Shown in pieces: positions 63,381-64,000 of a stretch of DNA of 64,000 bases. This DNA comes from Mycolicibacterium bacteremicum (GTDB lineage Bacteria > Actinomycetota > Actinomycetes > Mycobacteriales > Mycobacteriaceae), in the NCBI RefSeq assembly GCF_002086115.1, contig NZ_MVHJ01000001.1:372001-436000 (forward strand). Reading direction: 5' to 3'. Positions within the stretch are counted from its first letter, which is position 1. Every line of letters begins with the position of its first letter. The position numbers and the translations under genes were made by a program. The notes under the pieces were generated by a model that did no database searches, had not been told where the DNA came from, and worked only from the letters and a program-made list of their open reading frames with translations.

Positions 63381-64000
63381 ACGCTCCCCAGTGTTGCGGC
63401 GGCACCGGCGGTCGGTGCACGTGTGGTGCGTGCGAACGGAGCTCACACGTCAAACGGCCGGACAACCGGCCCCGACTGCCTGTAATCGACACCCGCATCG
63501 GCACATTCGCGTCCCTTCGCGAGCTCATGCTCGACGAGATCGGAGCCAGACCCGAGTTGCGACACCTGTCCACCCGCGCATCCAGCGATCACGCGGTCGC
63601 GGTCCTGGAACTCACTGCAGCACTGGCAGACGTGCTCACCTTCTACAGTGATCGCGCCGCCAACGACGCCTACCTCGGCACCGCCACCGACCGGCGCTCC
63701 GTCGAACGGCTGACCCGGCTCGTCGGCTACCGACCGCGACCTGGTGTGGCGGCGATGACCTGGCTCGAGTTCACGATGGAGGCAGCCACGTCGGCCACCG
63801 CGCCCGCGGGCCTCCCGGTACAGGCCACCGCCGACCCCAACTCACCGACAGTTGCCCCGCCGACCTACGAGACGCTCGAAGCCGCCCAGCTTGATGCGCG
63901 CTTCAACCGAATGCGCGTGACTCTGCAGGCCGCTCCACTGCCCGCGTTCGCCGCGGGCAGCACGCACGCCATCCTGGCTCGCGGCGCTGCAGCGCTGACG
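63377..64000 (+). CDS. Second baseplate assembly protein with Cys-rich N-terminus (3' end outside window)
   Basis: The frame opens MNAPQCCGGTGGRCTCGACE, with five Cys in the first 19 residues, a probable metal-binding or disulfide tag. It then enters the same conserved block as the previous gene (TFASLRELMLDEI, VAVLELTAALADVLTFYSDRAANDAYLGTATDRRSVERLTRLVGY). It corresponds to the Afp12/gp7-like partner of the wedge. Only about 208 residues lie in the window. The ATG overlaps the previous stop by 4 bp. Confidence 0.85.
   Translation, partial: MNAPQCCGGTGGRCTCGACERSSHVKRPDNRPRLPVIDTRIGTFASLRELMLDEIGARPELRHLSTRASSDHAVAVLELTAALADVLTFYSDRAANDAYLGTATDRRSVERLTRLVGYRPRPGVAAMTWLEFTMEAATSATAPAGLPVQATADPNSPTVAPPTYETLEAAQLDARFNRMRVTLQAAPLPAFAAGSTHAILARGAAALT

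Noticed and set aside
49620..64000. Prophage tail module
   Set aside because: The AAA ATPase, DUF4255 cap, SARP regulator and DUF4157 cargo are eCIS features, and no phage head, lysis or integrase genes are present in the window.

Overview
The window looks like the chromosome of a fast-growing mycobacterium (Mycolicibacterium-like actinobacterium). Base composition is high in G+C, many genes overlap by ATGA or GTGA, and the gene families are typical of the group: a secreted cutinase, cytochromes P450, a mycofactocin-type SDR, a DosS-like haem/GAF kinase, a six-helix HAMP adenylate cyclase, a DUF5994 protein and a WS/DGAT-like protein. No rRNA, tRNA or CRISPR array was seen.

Bases 1-28527 are ordinary chromosome. 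In order: an epoxide hydrolase, adenylate cyclase and lipoprotein run; an FMN monooxygenase; a tautomerase/SDR pair facing an HxlR regulator; a universal stress protein and DosS-like kinase with a DosR-like box; an operon of P450, SDR, 41-aa membrane peptide, AveC-like protein and P450 (12065-16389); a nitronate monooxygenase group; cutinase; a PhoD-like phosphatase; and a purine/allantoin catabolic locus (20963-27887). That locus holds allantoinase, an NCS1 permease, an allantoin/hydantoin racemase, ureidoglycine aminohydrolase, a DUF6986 protein and an IclR regulator. Four TTCC-N7-GGAA-type palindromes in its two divergent promoter regions suggest one regulon.

Bases 28528-32102 are a gene-poor transition with a DUF5994 gene and a degenerate acyltransferase. 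At 32103-45494 lies a 13.4-kb Tn7-like transposon whose two ends I could align (TGTCC[T/G]GTCTC, eight bases, then TGGCGG at each end). It encodes TnsA-, TnsB- and TnsC-like proteins and TniQ. Its cargo is a complete type I restriction-modification system (hsdR, hsdM, hsdS) and a PHP-domain SMC-like ATPase of the TrlF/Ppl kind. tniQ and hsdR overlap, so the cargo seems to be read from the same operon as the transposition genes.

Bases 45936-64000 hold an extracellular contractile injection system (eCIS) that runs off the window. On the minus strand are a small protein and a DUF4157 protein with a C-terminal toxin-like domain, the likely cargo. Divergent from them are a SARP/BTAD regulator, then sheath, tube, baseplate chaperone, a disordered Pro/Ala-rich protein, a DUF4255 cap protein, an AAA+ ATPase, hub proteins, a gp5/gp45-like spike protein, gp25 and two large baseplate proteins. 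Between the two transcription units is a perfect pair of 7-bp direct repeats at 11-bp period, the layout of SARP operators.
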